Below, in pieces: positions 44,272-52,362 of a DNA stretch of 64,000 bases. The stretch is from Algibacter sp. L3A6. Lineage in GTDB: Bacteria; Bacteroidota; Bacteroidia; Flavobacteriales; Flavobacteriaceae. The notes beneath the pieces were generated by a model. It ran no database searches, was not told where the DNA came from, and was given only the letters and a program-made list of their open reading frames with translations. The DNA is taken from the NCBI RefSeq assembly GCF_009796825.1, contig NZ_CP047030.1:682001-746000 (forward strand). Reading direction: 5' to 3'. A program made the translations under genes and the position numbers. Every line of letters starts with the position of its first letter. Positions within the stretch are counted from its first letter, which is position 1.

Positions 44272-45375
44272 TTATTTGTTTGAAGAACTGTTTAATAATT
44301 TCACCCAAGTTTTGAGCACCTCTTTATCTGAATATTTTTCTACTGAAGACTTGCTATTTTCTTTACAAATCGCATACAGTTCTTTATCAGAATACATATT
44401 ATCAATTGCTGTTTTAAGTGCGATAAAGTCTTGATCTTTAACTAAAATTCCGTTTTTTTTATCTTGAATAATTTCTGAAGGCCCTACTTTACAATCAAAA
44501 GAAATAACAGGAACACCTAAAGCTAATGCTTCAATTAAAACAATTCCAAAACCCTCTAATTTACTCGACAACAATAGAAATTGACTCGACTTAATATATG
44601 GATAAGGATTGTTTTTAAAGCCTAACAATTTAACAATATTACTTAAGTTATTCTTTAAAATAATTTCCTCTAACACTTCTTTATCCTTACCTCGACCTAA
44701 AATAAAAAGAGGAATACCTTTTTTTGCAGGCAATGAATCTTTATAGGCTAGTATGAGTTTATCGAACTGTTTTACTTCATTTTTTAATCGTCCAACCGCA
44801 ATAATATATTTACCGTCTAATGGCTGAATACTTTCTTCACTTTTAAGAAAAATATCAGAGTCATAAAAATTTGGTATATACTCCAAATTATCAAAATCAA
44901 ACAACCGTTTTGTAGCATCATAAATTCCCTCAGAAACTACAACTACCGACTTAGCTCTATTGTATAATTTATAAAATAAAATATGCCGAGGCATATAATT
45001 ATGAATTCTAGAAGAATGAATTGTTAGAACTGTTTTTTTTATATCATAGATAAAAAAATGAAACATGAGTTCTCTAAAAGAATTGCTTTTAATTCTGAAA
45101 TCCAAATAGAAATCTGCATTAATTTTATTCCATGTTTTTTTGAGAACAAACATTTTTTTTAGAGATTTAAAAAAGGGAATTTTATGAAAAATACCACTTA
45201 AATCGTAAAGGTCGCCTTTAAAATCATAATCTATCTCGCCTTGCATGGCAATAATAGAAACATGAAAATTTGCTTCATGAAAAGATTTTGACACCAATGA
45301 AGCTGCTTTTTCTGCTCCTCCACCTGTTAAGCAATCTACAAGAATGCATACGCTCTTTATCTTACTTTTGGTCAT
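44272..45375 (-). CDS. Glycosyltransferase family 4 (GT-B fold)
   Basis: A 367-residue paralogue of the downstream GT4. It has LVDCLTGGGAEKAASLVSKSF (about residues 12-32), and SSKLEGFGIVLIEALALGVPVISFDCKVGPSEII (about 270-303) with both catalytic-site glutamates. It is first gene of the leftward mini-operon GT4-GT4-ketoisomerase. A TAnnTTTG box 25 nt upstream of the ATG (45400-45407) is a good promoter candidate. Confidence 0.9.
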   Translation of the reverse strand: MTKSKIKSVCILVDCLTGGGAEKAASLVSKSFHEANFHVSIIAMQGEIDYDFKGDLYDLSGIFHKIPFFKSLKKMFVLKKTWNKINADFYLDFRIKSNSFRELMFHFFIYDIKKTVLTIHSSRIHNYMPRHILFYKLYNRAKSVVVVSEGIYDATKRLFDFDNLEYIPNFYDSDIFLKSEESIQPLDGKYIIAVGRLKNEVKQFDKLILAYKDSLPAKKGIPLFILGRGKDKEVLEEIILKNNLSNIVKLLGFKNNPYPYIKSSQFLLLSSKLEGFGIVLIEALALGVPVISFDCKVGPSEIIQDKKNGILVKDQDFIALKTAIDNMYSDKELYAICKENSKSSVEKYSDKEVLKTWVKLLNSSSNK

Positions 45376-45399
45376 TTTCTAGTATTGCAAATTTGCTAA

Positions 45400-45437
45400 C
45401 AAATATAATTATAACTCTAAAACTCATAGTATATTTG
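45400..45437. promoter_or_regulatory. Divergent -7 elements between GT4 and GT2 genes
   Basis: TATATTTG occurs on the minus strand at 45400-45407 (for the GT4 gene) and on the plus strand at 45430-45437 (for the GT2 gene). Both are exact TAnnTTTG matches pointing outward from a shared 22-bp spacer. Neither has an obvious -33 TTTG. Confidence 0.45.
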
Positions 45438-45501
45438 TAAGTTTACTAAATTAAAATTAAACAAAATAAAAAATTAGTCTTTTTGATTATAAATCAGTGC
45501 T

Positions 45502-46395
45502 ATGTTAAACAATAATTCTTTAGTAACTGTAATCTGTTCTTGCTACAACCATAGTGATTATATTGAAAAAGCTTTAAATTCCGTTATAAATCAAACCTAT
45601 AAAAACATTCAATTAATAATAATTGATGATTACAGCAATGATAACTCTATTGAAATAATTGATAGATGGATTTTAAAAAACGAAACAGGTATATTCATTA
45701 AAAACGTGAAAAATCTTGGCCTTACAAAATCTGTAAATGATGCTTTCAAAAATGTTAATGGCGCTTTTTTTATAGATTTAGCCGGAGACGACGTATTATT
45801 ACCTCACTGCATAGAAACTCAAATATCGATATACAACGCTTATTCTCAAGATAAAATTGGTATTGTTTATGGTAATGCAAAAGTAACGGACACAATTAGC
45901 AATACATCCTATATATTTTATGATAAGTTTCTTCAAAGTAAAAAAACAACCTCACCTACAGATGGCTTTATTTACAAAGAAATACTCAACCACTCAAACA
46001 CCATTTGCTCTGTAAGCGCTTTAATTAACACTGCTTTATTTAAAAAACTAGGAGGCTATGATGAAAATCTAGCTTATGAAGATTATGACTTATGGCTGAG
46101 AGTAGCACGAAAATACAGTATACTATATGTCGATAAAATTTTAGTAGAAAGAATAAAATTAAAGACTTCTTTAGGAAACATAAATTACCAAATATTTAGT
46201 AAAAAGGCCCTACAATTTAAATACTCTACATACATAATTGTAAAAAAGACCTTAAAAATGAATTTGACTAAAGAAGAAGATTTAGCTTCTATTCAAAAAA
46301 TAAAGATAGAGGTAAAACAAAACTGGAAAGTTCTAAACGTTTTATTAATTGCAAAATATTATATTTTATTACTCAAATTAAAATTTAGAAAATAA
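45502..46395 (+). CDS. Glycosyltransferase family 2
   Basis: A 297-residue GT2 enzyme: TVICSCYNHSDYIEKALNSV (about residues 9-28), IIDDYSNDNS, and an unusual metal site DLAGDDVLLP (about 92-101) in place of DADD. A Y-D-E/L-R pattern (AYEDYDLWLRVARKYS) fits the acceptor-binding region. It stands alone on the plus strand between two minus-strand groups, a mosaic common in glycan loci assembled by recombination. DNA looks very AT-rich. Confidence 0.88.
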   Translation: MLNNNSLVTVICSCYNHSDYIEKALNSVINQTYKNIQLIIIDDYSNDNSIEIIDRWILKNETGIFIKNVKNLGLTKSVNDAFKNVNGAFFIDLAGDDVLLPHCIETQISIYNAYSQDKIGIVYGNAKVTDTISNTSYIFYDKFLQSKKTTSPTDGFIYKEILNHSNTICSVSALINTALFKKLGGYDENLAYEDYDLWLRVARKYSILYVDKILVERIKLKTSLGNINYQIFSKKALQFKYSTYIIVKKTLKMNLTKEEDLASIQKIKIEVKQNWKVLNVLLIAKYYILLLKLKFRK

Positions 46396-46444
46396 AGTTA
46401 AAATACTTTAAGAAATTAAATAATCACCTCTAATCACAAAAAAA

Positions 46445-47008
46445 CTAAACCTTTCCAATAATTACTGCAGGGCAACCACCAATAACGGAATTCTTAGGAA
46501 AACTTTTTGTGACTACTGATCGTGCGGCAACAACCACATTTTCCTCTAAACAAACGCCTTTCAAAATTGTTACATCGTTCCCGATAAAAACATTATCCTG
46601 AATTATAACCGATTCAGGTCTAGGATCACTTTCATGTCGTTTTTCAGGAGCTAGATTGTGAAAATTACTATCCATAATACTACAATTATAACCGATAAGA
46701 ACATTGCTACCGATTATAATTTTTTTTTCTGCAATAATTGAAACGGCATTATTCATGTGGGTATTGCTCCCTATAGTAATTTCAGAAACACTAGTTCTAG
46801 CCTCAACATATGCATATGTATTATGAAAAAAAGGAGAGTTAACAACTCCAAATTTAACATTATCTCCCATTCTAACCTCTCCTTTTCCCTTAAAAACTAT
46901 CGGCTGAAATGATTCATAATCACCATGTATATTTGGATTATTACTGTATTGCTTATAAATAAGTCGTTTAATCCAATTATCTAATCTAAAAACTATTTTA
47001 CCAATCAT
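46445..47008 (-). CDS. Hexapeptide-repeat acyltransferase
   Basis: A 187-residue left-handed beta-helix protein. Repeats appear from about residue 60 onward: VSEITIGSNTHMNNAVSII, IIIGSNVLIGYNCSIMD, VIIQDNVFIGNDVTILKGV, LEENVVVAARSVVTKSF. The catalytic-type histidine is in DSNFHNLAP (about 113-121). Such enzymes transfer acetyl from acetyl-CoA to sugar hydroxyl or amino groups. The N-terminal region differs from classic FdtC, so it may O-acetylate the glycan rather than N-acetylate the amino sugar. Last gene of the leftward cluster. Confidence 0.88.
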   Translation of the reverse strand: MIGKIVFRLDNWIKRLIYKQYSNNPNIHGDYESFQPIVFKGKGEVRMGDNVKFGVVNSPFFHNTYAYVEARTSVSEITIGSNTHMNNAVSIIAEKKIIIGSNVLIGYNCSIMDSNFHNLAPEKRHESDPRPESVIIQDNVFIGNDVTILKGVCLEENVVVAARSVVTKSFPKNSVIGGCPAVIIGKV

Positions 47009-47056
47009 TTCTGTAAATATTTAAACATGAATTACCCGACCCTACCAATTTTATAA

Positions 47057-48535
47057 TTACTTATTAAATTTCTCTTTTATAAAAGATTTAACATCTAATT
47101 TTTTGTTTAAATTATATATCGTAAAAACACTAGATATCAAAATTAGAAAAACTAATAAAAAGCTTTTAAGTAGTACATCTCCTACATAAGTAATGCAAAA
47201 AGTAGAAAATACCAATAATAAGCAAACAAAGTAAACCTTTATAAACTCTGAAACAAAAACAAACTTATACCTAAATTTCATTATTAAAGAAATAATAACA
47301 AGGTGCAAAAAATAATAAATTATATAACTAACTCCCAATCCTAACAAACCATAGTTTGAGTATCCAAAAATATTTATTACTAGAAGTAAAACATTAAAAC
47401 CTATTGCTGTTTTTATAAAAACACTTGAGTCACCATTTGCAATAATAACGTAGCCCAAAGACCAAGAAACTGCTTTAAATAAAGTCCCCATAATTGCTAT
47501 GTTTATAAACAATAAAACTGGTAGAAAAGCTTTCGAATAAAGAATTACTATAAAATATTCTGCAAAGGTTAAAAATAAAACAATTACAGGAGTAATTAAC
47601 AACACCACTACCATTGCCTGTTGTGTCACCGTTCTTTGAACACTTTTAATATCCTTTATAATTTCAGATAGCCTTGGAAAATAATCTTTACTCATAGACT
47701 CAAAAATGAGTCCCACATAAGAATTTATAATTATCATACCGACATTATAATACCCTACTTCCGTTAAACCTCCTACATTTGTAATATATACCTGAATTAA
47801 ATACGCTACAAATAAAGTAATGATGCTACCAACACTTAATGTTACACCAAGTTTAATCATTGGTTTTCCTTCATGAAATACATTTTTCAATGATTTATGA
47901 TCCGATTCAATTTCTACCGACAACGTAAAATACTTTGATATTAAATACCCTAAAAACGTTGTTAAAATAATAGTTGGAATAATAGCTTCTAAACCCAAAA
48001 AATAATACAAAGGCACTACTATAAAAACAGAACATACGCTACTATATAAATTAACCATAGCTAATTTCTTTAGTTTCCGTAAGCCCTGTAATATAGCCAT
48101 ATTACCAAATGTCAATTGTTTAAATAAGACAGCTACGGAAATCCAAATAAATGAAAACGTAAAAGATTTACTTTGGAAAGCAATCTCACTTAAAAAAGGA
48201 GATAATATTGAAGTTACGACCGTTCCCAAAACACCTGTAACCCATAATAATCGTTTTAGATTATAAATAACATTAGATACGTTTCTTTTATCTTCTAATT
48301 TATTTGCAAATGCTATTTCCTTAATAGAACTTGTATCTAAACCCAATTTAAAGATGCTAGTAATTAAGTGTATCGTAGAATTCAAAACTCCCATAATACC
48401 TACTCCAGCAGGACCTAAAAATATTGCAGCAAATTTAGACCTTAGTATTCCTGCTAATATATTTATGATTTGAACACCTCCAAACAAAGACGCACCCTTG
48501 AATACTTGTCTGTATGCTTTTTGGTTATCTGTCAT
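47057..48535 (-). CDS. Polysaccharide flippase (Wzx-like, MOP superfamily)
   Basis: A 492-residue protein with about fourteen hydrophobic segments spread over its length. The N-terminal half has the family's FGGVQIINILAGILRSKFAAIFLGPAGVGIMG (about residues 17-48). It moves lipid-linked oligosaccharides across the inner membrane. It is located 20 bp downstream of the aminotransferase gene. It is the second flippase in this cluster and only distantly similar to the one at 50676. Confidence 0.9.
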   Translation of the reverse strand: MTDNQKAYRQVFKGASLFGGVQIINILAGILRSKFAAIFLGPAGVGIMGVLNSTIHLITSIFKLGLDTSSIKEIAFANKLEDKRNVSNVIYNLKRLLWVTGVLGTVVTSILSPFLSEIAFQSKSFTFSFIWISVAVLFKQLTFGNMAILQGLRKLKKLAMVNLYSSVCSVFIVVPLYYFLGLEAIIPTIILTTFLGYLISKYFTLSVEIESDHKSLKNVFHEGKPMIKLGVTLSVGSIITLFVAYLIQVYITNVGGLTEVGYYNVGMIIINSYVGLIFESMSKDYFPRLSEIIKDIKSVQRTVTQQAMVVVLLITPVIVLFLTFAEYFIVILYSKAFLPVLLFINIAIMGTLFKAVSWSLGYVIIANGDSSVFIKTAIGFNVLLLVINIFGYSNYGLLGLGVSYIIYYFLHLVIISLIMKFRYKFVFVSEFIKVYFVCLLLVFSTFCITYVGDVLLKSFLLVFLILISSVFTIYNLNKKLDVKSFIKEKFNK

Positions 48536-48555
48536 AAAATAGATCCTGTTTTAAA

Positions 48556-49656
48556 TTAAAACTTATTTACAGCTTTAACTATTTTATTAATTTCCTTTGT
48601 TTTCAAAGCGGGATGTAACGGCAAACTAACTACCGTTTTATGCATTTTTTCTGTTACGTTAAGAGATAGCGTGTTATAACCATTGAATGCTTTTTGTTTA
48701 TGAGGGGGAATAGGATAATGTACCGAAGTTTGGATATCACAATTCTTTGTGTAGTCTACAAACTTTTCCCTTTCCTCACACCGAATAACAAATTGATGAA
48801 AAACATGATCTTTTTCACCTGAAAAATAAGGTAAAGTAATTTTAGAATTATTGATGTTGTTTAAGTACAAGTTAGCCAGTTCATTTCGTTTTAAATTATC
48901 ACTATCTAAATGTTTCAGCTTAACACTTAAAAATGTGGCTTGCAACTCATCTAACCTGCAATTAAAACCTTTAATATCATTTTTATATGTTGATGTTCTG
49001 CCATAGTTTCTAAGTTTGAATATAGCTTCAGCTAATTCCAGATTATTGGTAGTTACGGCTCCGGCATCACCTAAGGCACCTAGGTTTTTTGTTGGATAAA
49101 AACTAAAAGCAGCAGCATCAGAAACATTTCCAGCTCTTCTACCATCTGCGTATCGCGCTCCATGTGCTTGCGCTGCATCTTCAATTAATAATAAATTATT
49201 TATCTTACAAACTTCTTCCAAACGCTCTACATTATACAGTTGCCCGTATAGATGCACACCTAAAATGGCTTTTGTTTTCTTTGTAATCGCCAACTCTATT
49301 TTGCTTACATCTATATTATAAGTATGGATATCAGGCTCTACTAAAACTGGCACTAACCTCGTATTTGAAATAGCCAAAATAGTCGCTATATATGTGTTTG
49401 CTGGCACTATAACTTCATCACCTTCTTTTAATTCACCTAGCACTTTATACGCTTCAAAAATAAGTTGAAGTGCATCAAGACCGGAGCTAACACCTATACA
49501 ACGCTTTACTCCACAATAGGCAGCAAATTGATCTTCAAACTTTAAAACTTCTTCACCTAAAATGTATTGTCCTGAATTTAAAAATGCGTCAAATCGTGCT
49601 TTGAATTCTTTTTCAAAATTCTTATTAATTAATTTTAAATCTAAAAACTTAATCAT
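48556..49656 (-). CDS. PLP-dependent sugar aminotransferase (FdtB/QdtB type, DegT/DnrJ/EryC1)
   Basis: A 366-residue aminotransferase. The PLP-binding lysine is K190 in SFYPTKNLGALGDAGAV, the DA pair is IEDAAQAHGA (about residues 159-168), and the C-terminal QTSVHYPIPPHKQKAF is typical. With the cupin ketoisomerase at 42770 it should give dTDP-3-amino-3,6-dideoxyhexose (Fuc3N or Qui3N). Its start overlaps the upstream acyltransferase stop (ATGA), so the two are translated together. Confidence 0.92.
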   Translation of the reverse strand: MIKFLDLKLINKNFEKEFKARFDAFLNSGQYILGEEVLKFEDQFAAYCGVKRCIGVSSGLDALQLIFEAYKVLGELKEGDEVIVPANTYIATILAISNTRLVPVLVEPDIHTYNIDVSKIELAITKKTKAILGVHLYGQLYNVERLEEVCKINNLLLIEDAAQAHGARYADGRRAGNVSDAAAFSFYPTKNLGALGDAGAVTTNNLELAEAIFKLRNYGRTSTYKNDIKGFNCRLDELQATFLSVKLKHLDSDNLKRNELANLYLNNINNSKITLPYFSGEKDHVFHQFVIRCEEREKFVDYTKNCDIQTSVHYPIPPHKQKAFNGYNTLSLNVTEKMHKTVVSLPLHPALKTKEINKIVKAVNKF

Positions 49657-50633
49657 ATAAACACATTATTAAGTAACGGATGATTATTAACGCTTACCTT
49701 ATAAAAATTTTGGATAACCGTTCTAGCTCCAAAGCCTTCTTTCCAAAACTGGAGGCCTTTGTTGACATGCAAACCATTATTTTCATTTGATGTTCCAAAA
49801 TCAAAATACTTTTTCTCTTTAAACACGTCTTTGATTAAATGATGATGCAAAAAATCTAAACTTCCGTGTTCACTTTTATTTTCATTTCCTGATATATACT
49901 GAGAGTGCGCTACAAATTCAGTTTCAAAAACGGTGGTTCCTGCAACAATTTGGTCGTCATCATAAACATTAAATTGCCTAATATTATTCGGGAAACGCTT
50001 TTTCAATAGTGCTATTTCAGATAAACTATGTACAGGTTTAGCGTTGTGTTTATCCTTTAAGTTTTTAATAAGAATTGAATTCCAAAACAACTCGAAATCG
50101 TCATCTTCTTTAACCACTAAATCATGTTTAATTCCTCGTCTATAACCTTCTAATCGATTACTCGAAATTTGTAATTGACTATCCTTTAAATCAATAACCG
50201 ACAATGTATCTTTTCTAAATAATTCGGCTTTCAAAATAAACATTAAATAGTCTATTTCTTCAGTGAAAACAGTGGTATATATAACTGGCATTTGTTTTAA
50301 AACAAGACTTTTAAACCCCGCTAAACTTAAATACTTCAGAAGTTCCTCAAAAATAGCCAGTACCTTTTCAAATTTAATTTCCTTTTGCAAAATTAAACCC
50401 CCATAGGTTAAGCCTTGATGGGAATAAATTTCATTACCCAACGCATTAGCAGGCAATACAGCTATGAGTTTATTTTTTTTATAAACAAGTAAAGAAAAAT
50501 CTTGAAACCGATTGTTATGATAATCCATAAAATCTCTTTGGAATAAAAAAGTAGCATTTTTTGCTTTAGCTACAAATTGATTCCATGCTCTATAATTTGA
50601 GACGTTATACCTAACAATATGAATATCGTTCAT
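49653..50633 (-). CDS. FemAB/GNAT-fold acyltransferase
   Basis: A 326-residue protein with two GNAT-like halves. The C-terminal half has VAGTTVFETEFVAHSQYISGNENKSEHGSLDFLHHHLI (about residues 233-270) followed by FDFGTSNENNGLHVNKGLQFWKEGFGA, the usual end of the FemAB-like family. No signal or membrane segment. It overlaps the aminotransferase gene by 4 bp, so it may acylate the 3-amino group made by that enzyme. Substrate is inferred from position only. Confidence 0.8.
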   Translation of the reverse strand: MNDIHIVRYNVSNYRAWNQFVAKAKNATFLFQRDFMDYHNNRFQDFSLLVYKKNKLIAVLPANALGNEIYSHQGLTYGGLILQKEIKFEKVLAIFEELLKYLSLAGFKSLVLKQMPVIYTTVFTEEIDYLMFILKAELFRKDTLSVIDLKDSQLQISSNRLEGYRRGIKHDLVVKEDDDFELFWNSILIKNLKDKHNAKPVHSLSEIALLKKRFPNNIRQFNVYDDDQIVAGTTVFETEFVAHSQYISGNENKSEHGSLDFLHHHLIKDVFKEKKYFDFGTSNENNGLHVNKGLQFWKEGFGARTVIQNFYKVSVNNHPLLNNVFI

Positions 50634-50675
50634 TAGAAAATTATATCCTTAAGATTTACATAGGTTATTAGTTAT

Positions 50676-51944
50676 TTATTTTTTTCTTAAAGAAATATCA
50701 TTAGAGTCTAAACCAAATAAAGAACTCCATAACAAAAGAATAACAATGCCAAAATACATAAGATAACTAACAAAATGTGCGAATACAGCACCTTTTACAC
50801 CATCGAATATACCTATAAAATAAACACTTGTAATATATAATATTACAACTAGAAAAAGTTCGGTTAAAATATAATGCCAAAACATTTTTTTCGCTAAAAA
50901 TTGATAGGCTATTATAACAGCAAGAATTCTAACAAAATCTCCCAATAACTGCCATAAAAACAAATCTTCCACTAGCCTAAACTCATTGGTAAAAACAAGA
51001 CTTATGATAGGCGATTTTAATGCATAAATTACTAAAAAACCGACAATCAAAATAGGAACTAATATTTTGTAGTAACTCGAAATCTCTTTTCGGAATTTTT
51101 TAACATTATTAATTTTAGATAATCGAGGTAAAATAGACATCCCGACTATAGAAGTGACAAACATTAAGTAATACCTAGACACTCTATTCATGGCTTCCCA
51201 TAAACCGGCTTCTTTATAACCTAAATCTTCAATGATATAAGATCTTATGCAAATGGCTACAAGTGGCATAAGAACAGCTGAAAACAACGCCATAATCGAT
51301 ATAGGCCACATTTTTCTAAAAACATCAAAACTTATATTTTTTACTTGAACAAGGTGGGCCAAACTACGCCTATTGAAAATACCAACTAGTGTGATTAAAA
51401 ATATTAAAGATTCTGATATTACTACAGATATTAACGCACCATCAATTTTACTCTGGTAAATTAAAACTAAGGCAATAGATACACTTAAAATCTGACCTAT
51501 TATGTTTATTTGGCACATACCCTTGTATTTACCAAAACCACTCATGATAGAAAAGGAATACATGTTTATAGCATAAAAAGGCAATGCTATTGCAAATATT
51601 TGAATAATATATGCGTAATTATTGTACTTCGGAAATATAAAATCATTAATAGTCTCTGCGTTTAAGTAACATAGTATTGAGACCGTAACTGTGGTAATAA
51701 AACAAATATAAAACACAGTAGAAAGTGTTTTACTTAAAGATTTGGTATCTTCCTTAAATAGCGCAACATATTTTACAACCGTGTTATAAGAACCTAAAAC
51801 GGAAATATTATGAAATGCACTTACAAAATTCTCTAAATTACCTATTAAAGCAAAACCTACAGGACCAATTACTAAAGCAATAGCTTTAGAGGTTAAAATA
51901 CCTGCAAGAATTTTAACAAACACCAACACCGTTTTCAACGACAT
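50676..51944 (-). CDS. Polysaccharide flippase (Wzx-like, MOP superfamily)
   Basis: A 422-residue multi-span protein starting MSLKTVLVFVKILAGILTSKAIALVIGPVGFALIGNL. The frame is open to a TTG 16 codons earlier (51992), giving 438 residues, but the ATG leaves the normal short N-terminus before the first span. Around twelve hydrophobic segments. It heads the leftward group flippase, FemAB-like, aminotransferase, flippase, hexapeptide transferase. A TAnnTTTG box at 52067-52074 is a possible promoter. Confidence 0.88.
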   Translation of the reverse strand: MSLKTVLVFVKILAGILTSKAIALVIGPVGFALIGNLENFVSAFHNISVLGSYNTVVKYVALFKEDTKSLSKTLSTVFYICFITTVTVSILCYLNAETINDFIFPKYNNYAYIIQIFAIALPFYAINMYSFSIMSGFGKYKGMCQINIIGQILSVSIALVLIYQSKIDGALISVVISESLIFLITLVGIFNRRSLAHLVQVKNISFDVFRKMWPISIMALFSAVLMPLVAICIRSYIIEDLGYKEAGLWEAMNRVSRYYLMFVTSIVGMSILPRLSKINNVKKFRKEISSYYKILVPILIVGFLVIYALKSPIISLVFTNEFRLVEDLFLWQLLGDFVRILAVIIAYQFLAKKMFWHYILTELFLVVILYITSVYFIGIFDGVKGAVFAHFVSYLMYFGIVILLLWSSLFGLDSNDISLRKK

Positions 51945-52066
51945 TAATTTAATTAAAACATGCTTTTTAATGTAATCTATTAATTTCTTCAATTAATATG
52001 AATTTTGTGGTGTTATATTTTGAAGTATTAACGCTTATTTACCCTAGATATTCTTGCAAAACATTT

Positions 52067-52074
52067 CAAATATA
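52067..52074 (-). promoter_or_regulatory. Candidate -7 element of the leftward glycan operon
   Basis: The minus strand reads TATATTTG, an exact TAnnTTTG match in the 51993-52123 gap before the flippase gene. No convincing -33 box. Confidence 0.4.
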
Positions 52075-52123
52075 CAAAATCATTTAATTTACCATAGTTA
52101 ATTCGCTAAGCACTAATACAATA

Positions 52124-52357
52124 TTATTTTTTAGCTTTTAGTAAGTAAAATAAATTAACACAAATTATAGCACCATTTGTAATAACAATGGGCTTTGACA
52201 AAGGAGATAACATAATGCCATAAAACACGAATAGTAAACACCCTGCGGAGTTTACTATTCGTAATTTATTTACAGATGACATTAAAAAGGATATTAAAAC
52301 GGTAGCCATAGCGGCATACCCTACCCAATCTGTAATTGAAATTCCTAAGAATTCCAT
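52124..52357 (-). CDS. Small three-span membrane protein (YgjV-like)
   Basis: A 77-residue protein with three hydrophobic segments (about residues 10-27, 35-50 and 56-74) and short polar links. It resembles the small inner-membrane YgjV family and SemiSWEET-like half transporters in size and layout, but I see no decisive motif. It starts 5 bp after typA on the same strand, so it is probably co-transcribed with it. Confidence 0.65.
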   Translation of the reverse strand: MEFLGISITDWVGYAAMATVLISFLMSSVNKLRIVNSAGCLLFVFYGIMLSPLSKPIVITNGAIICVNLFYLLKAKK

Positions 52358-52362
52358 TTATG

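Noticed and set aside
42770..51944. Glycan cluster considered as a recently acquired genomic island
   Set aside because: No integrase, IS element, direct repeats or tRNA boundary was seen; mixed strands and AT-rich DNA are common in such loci and composition was not computed.
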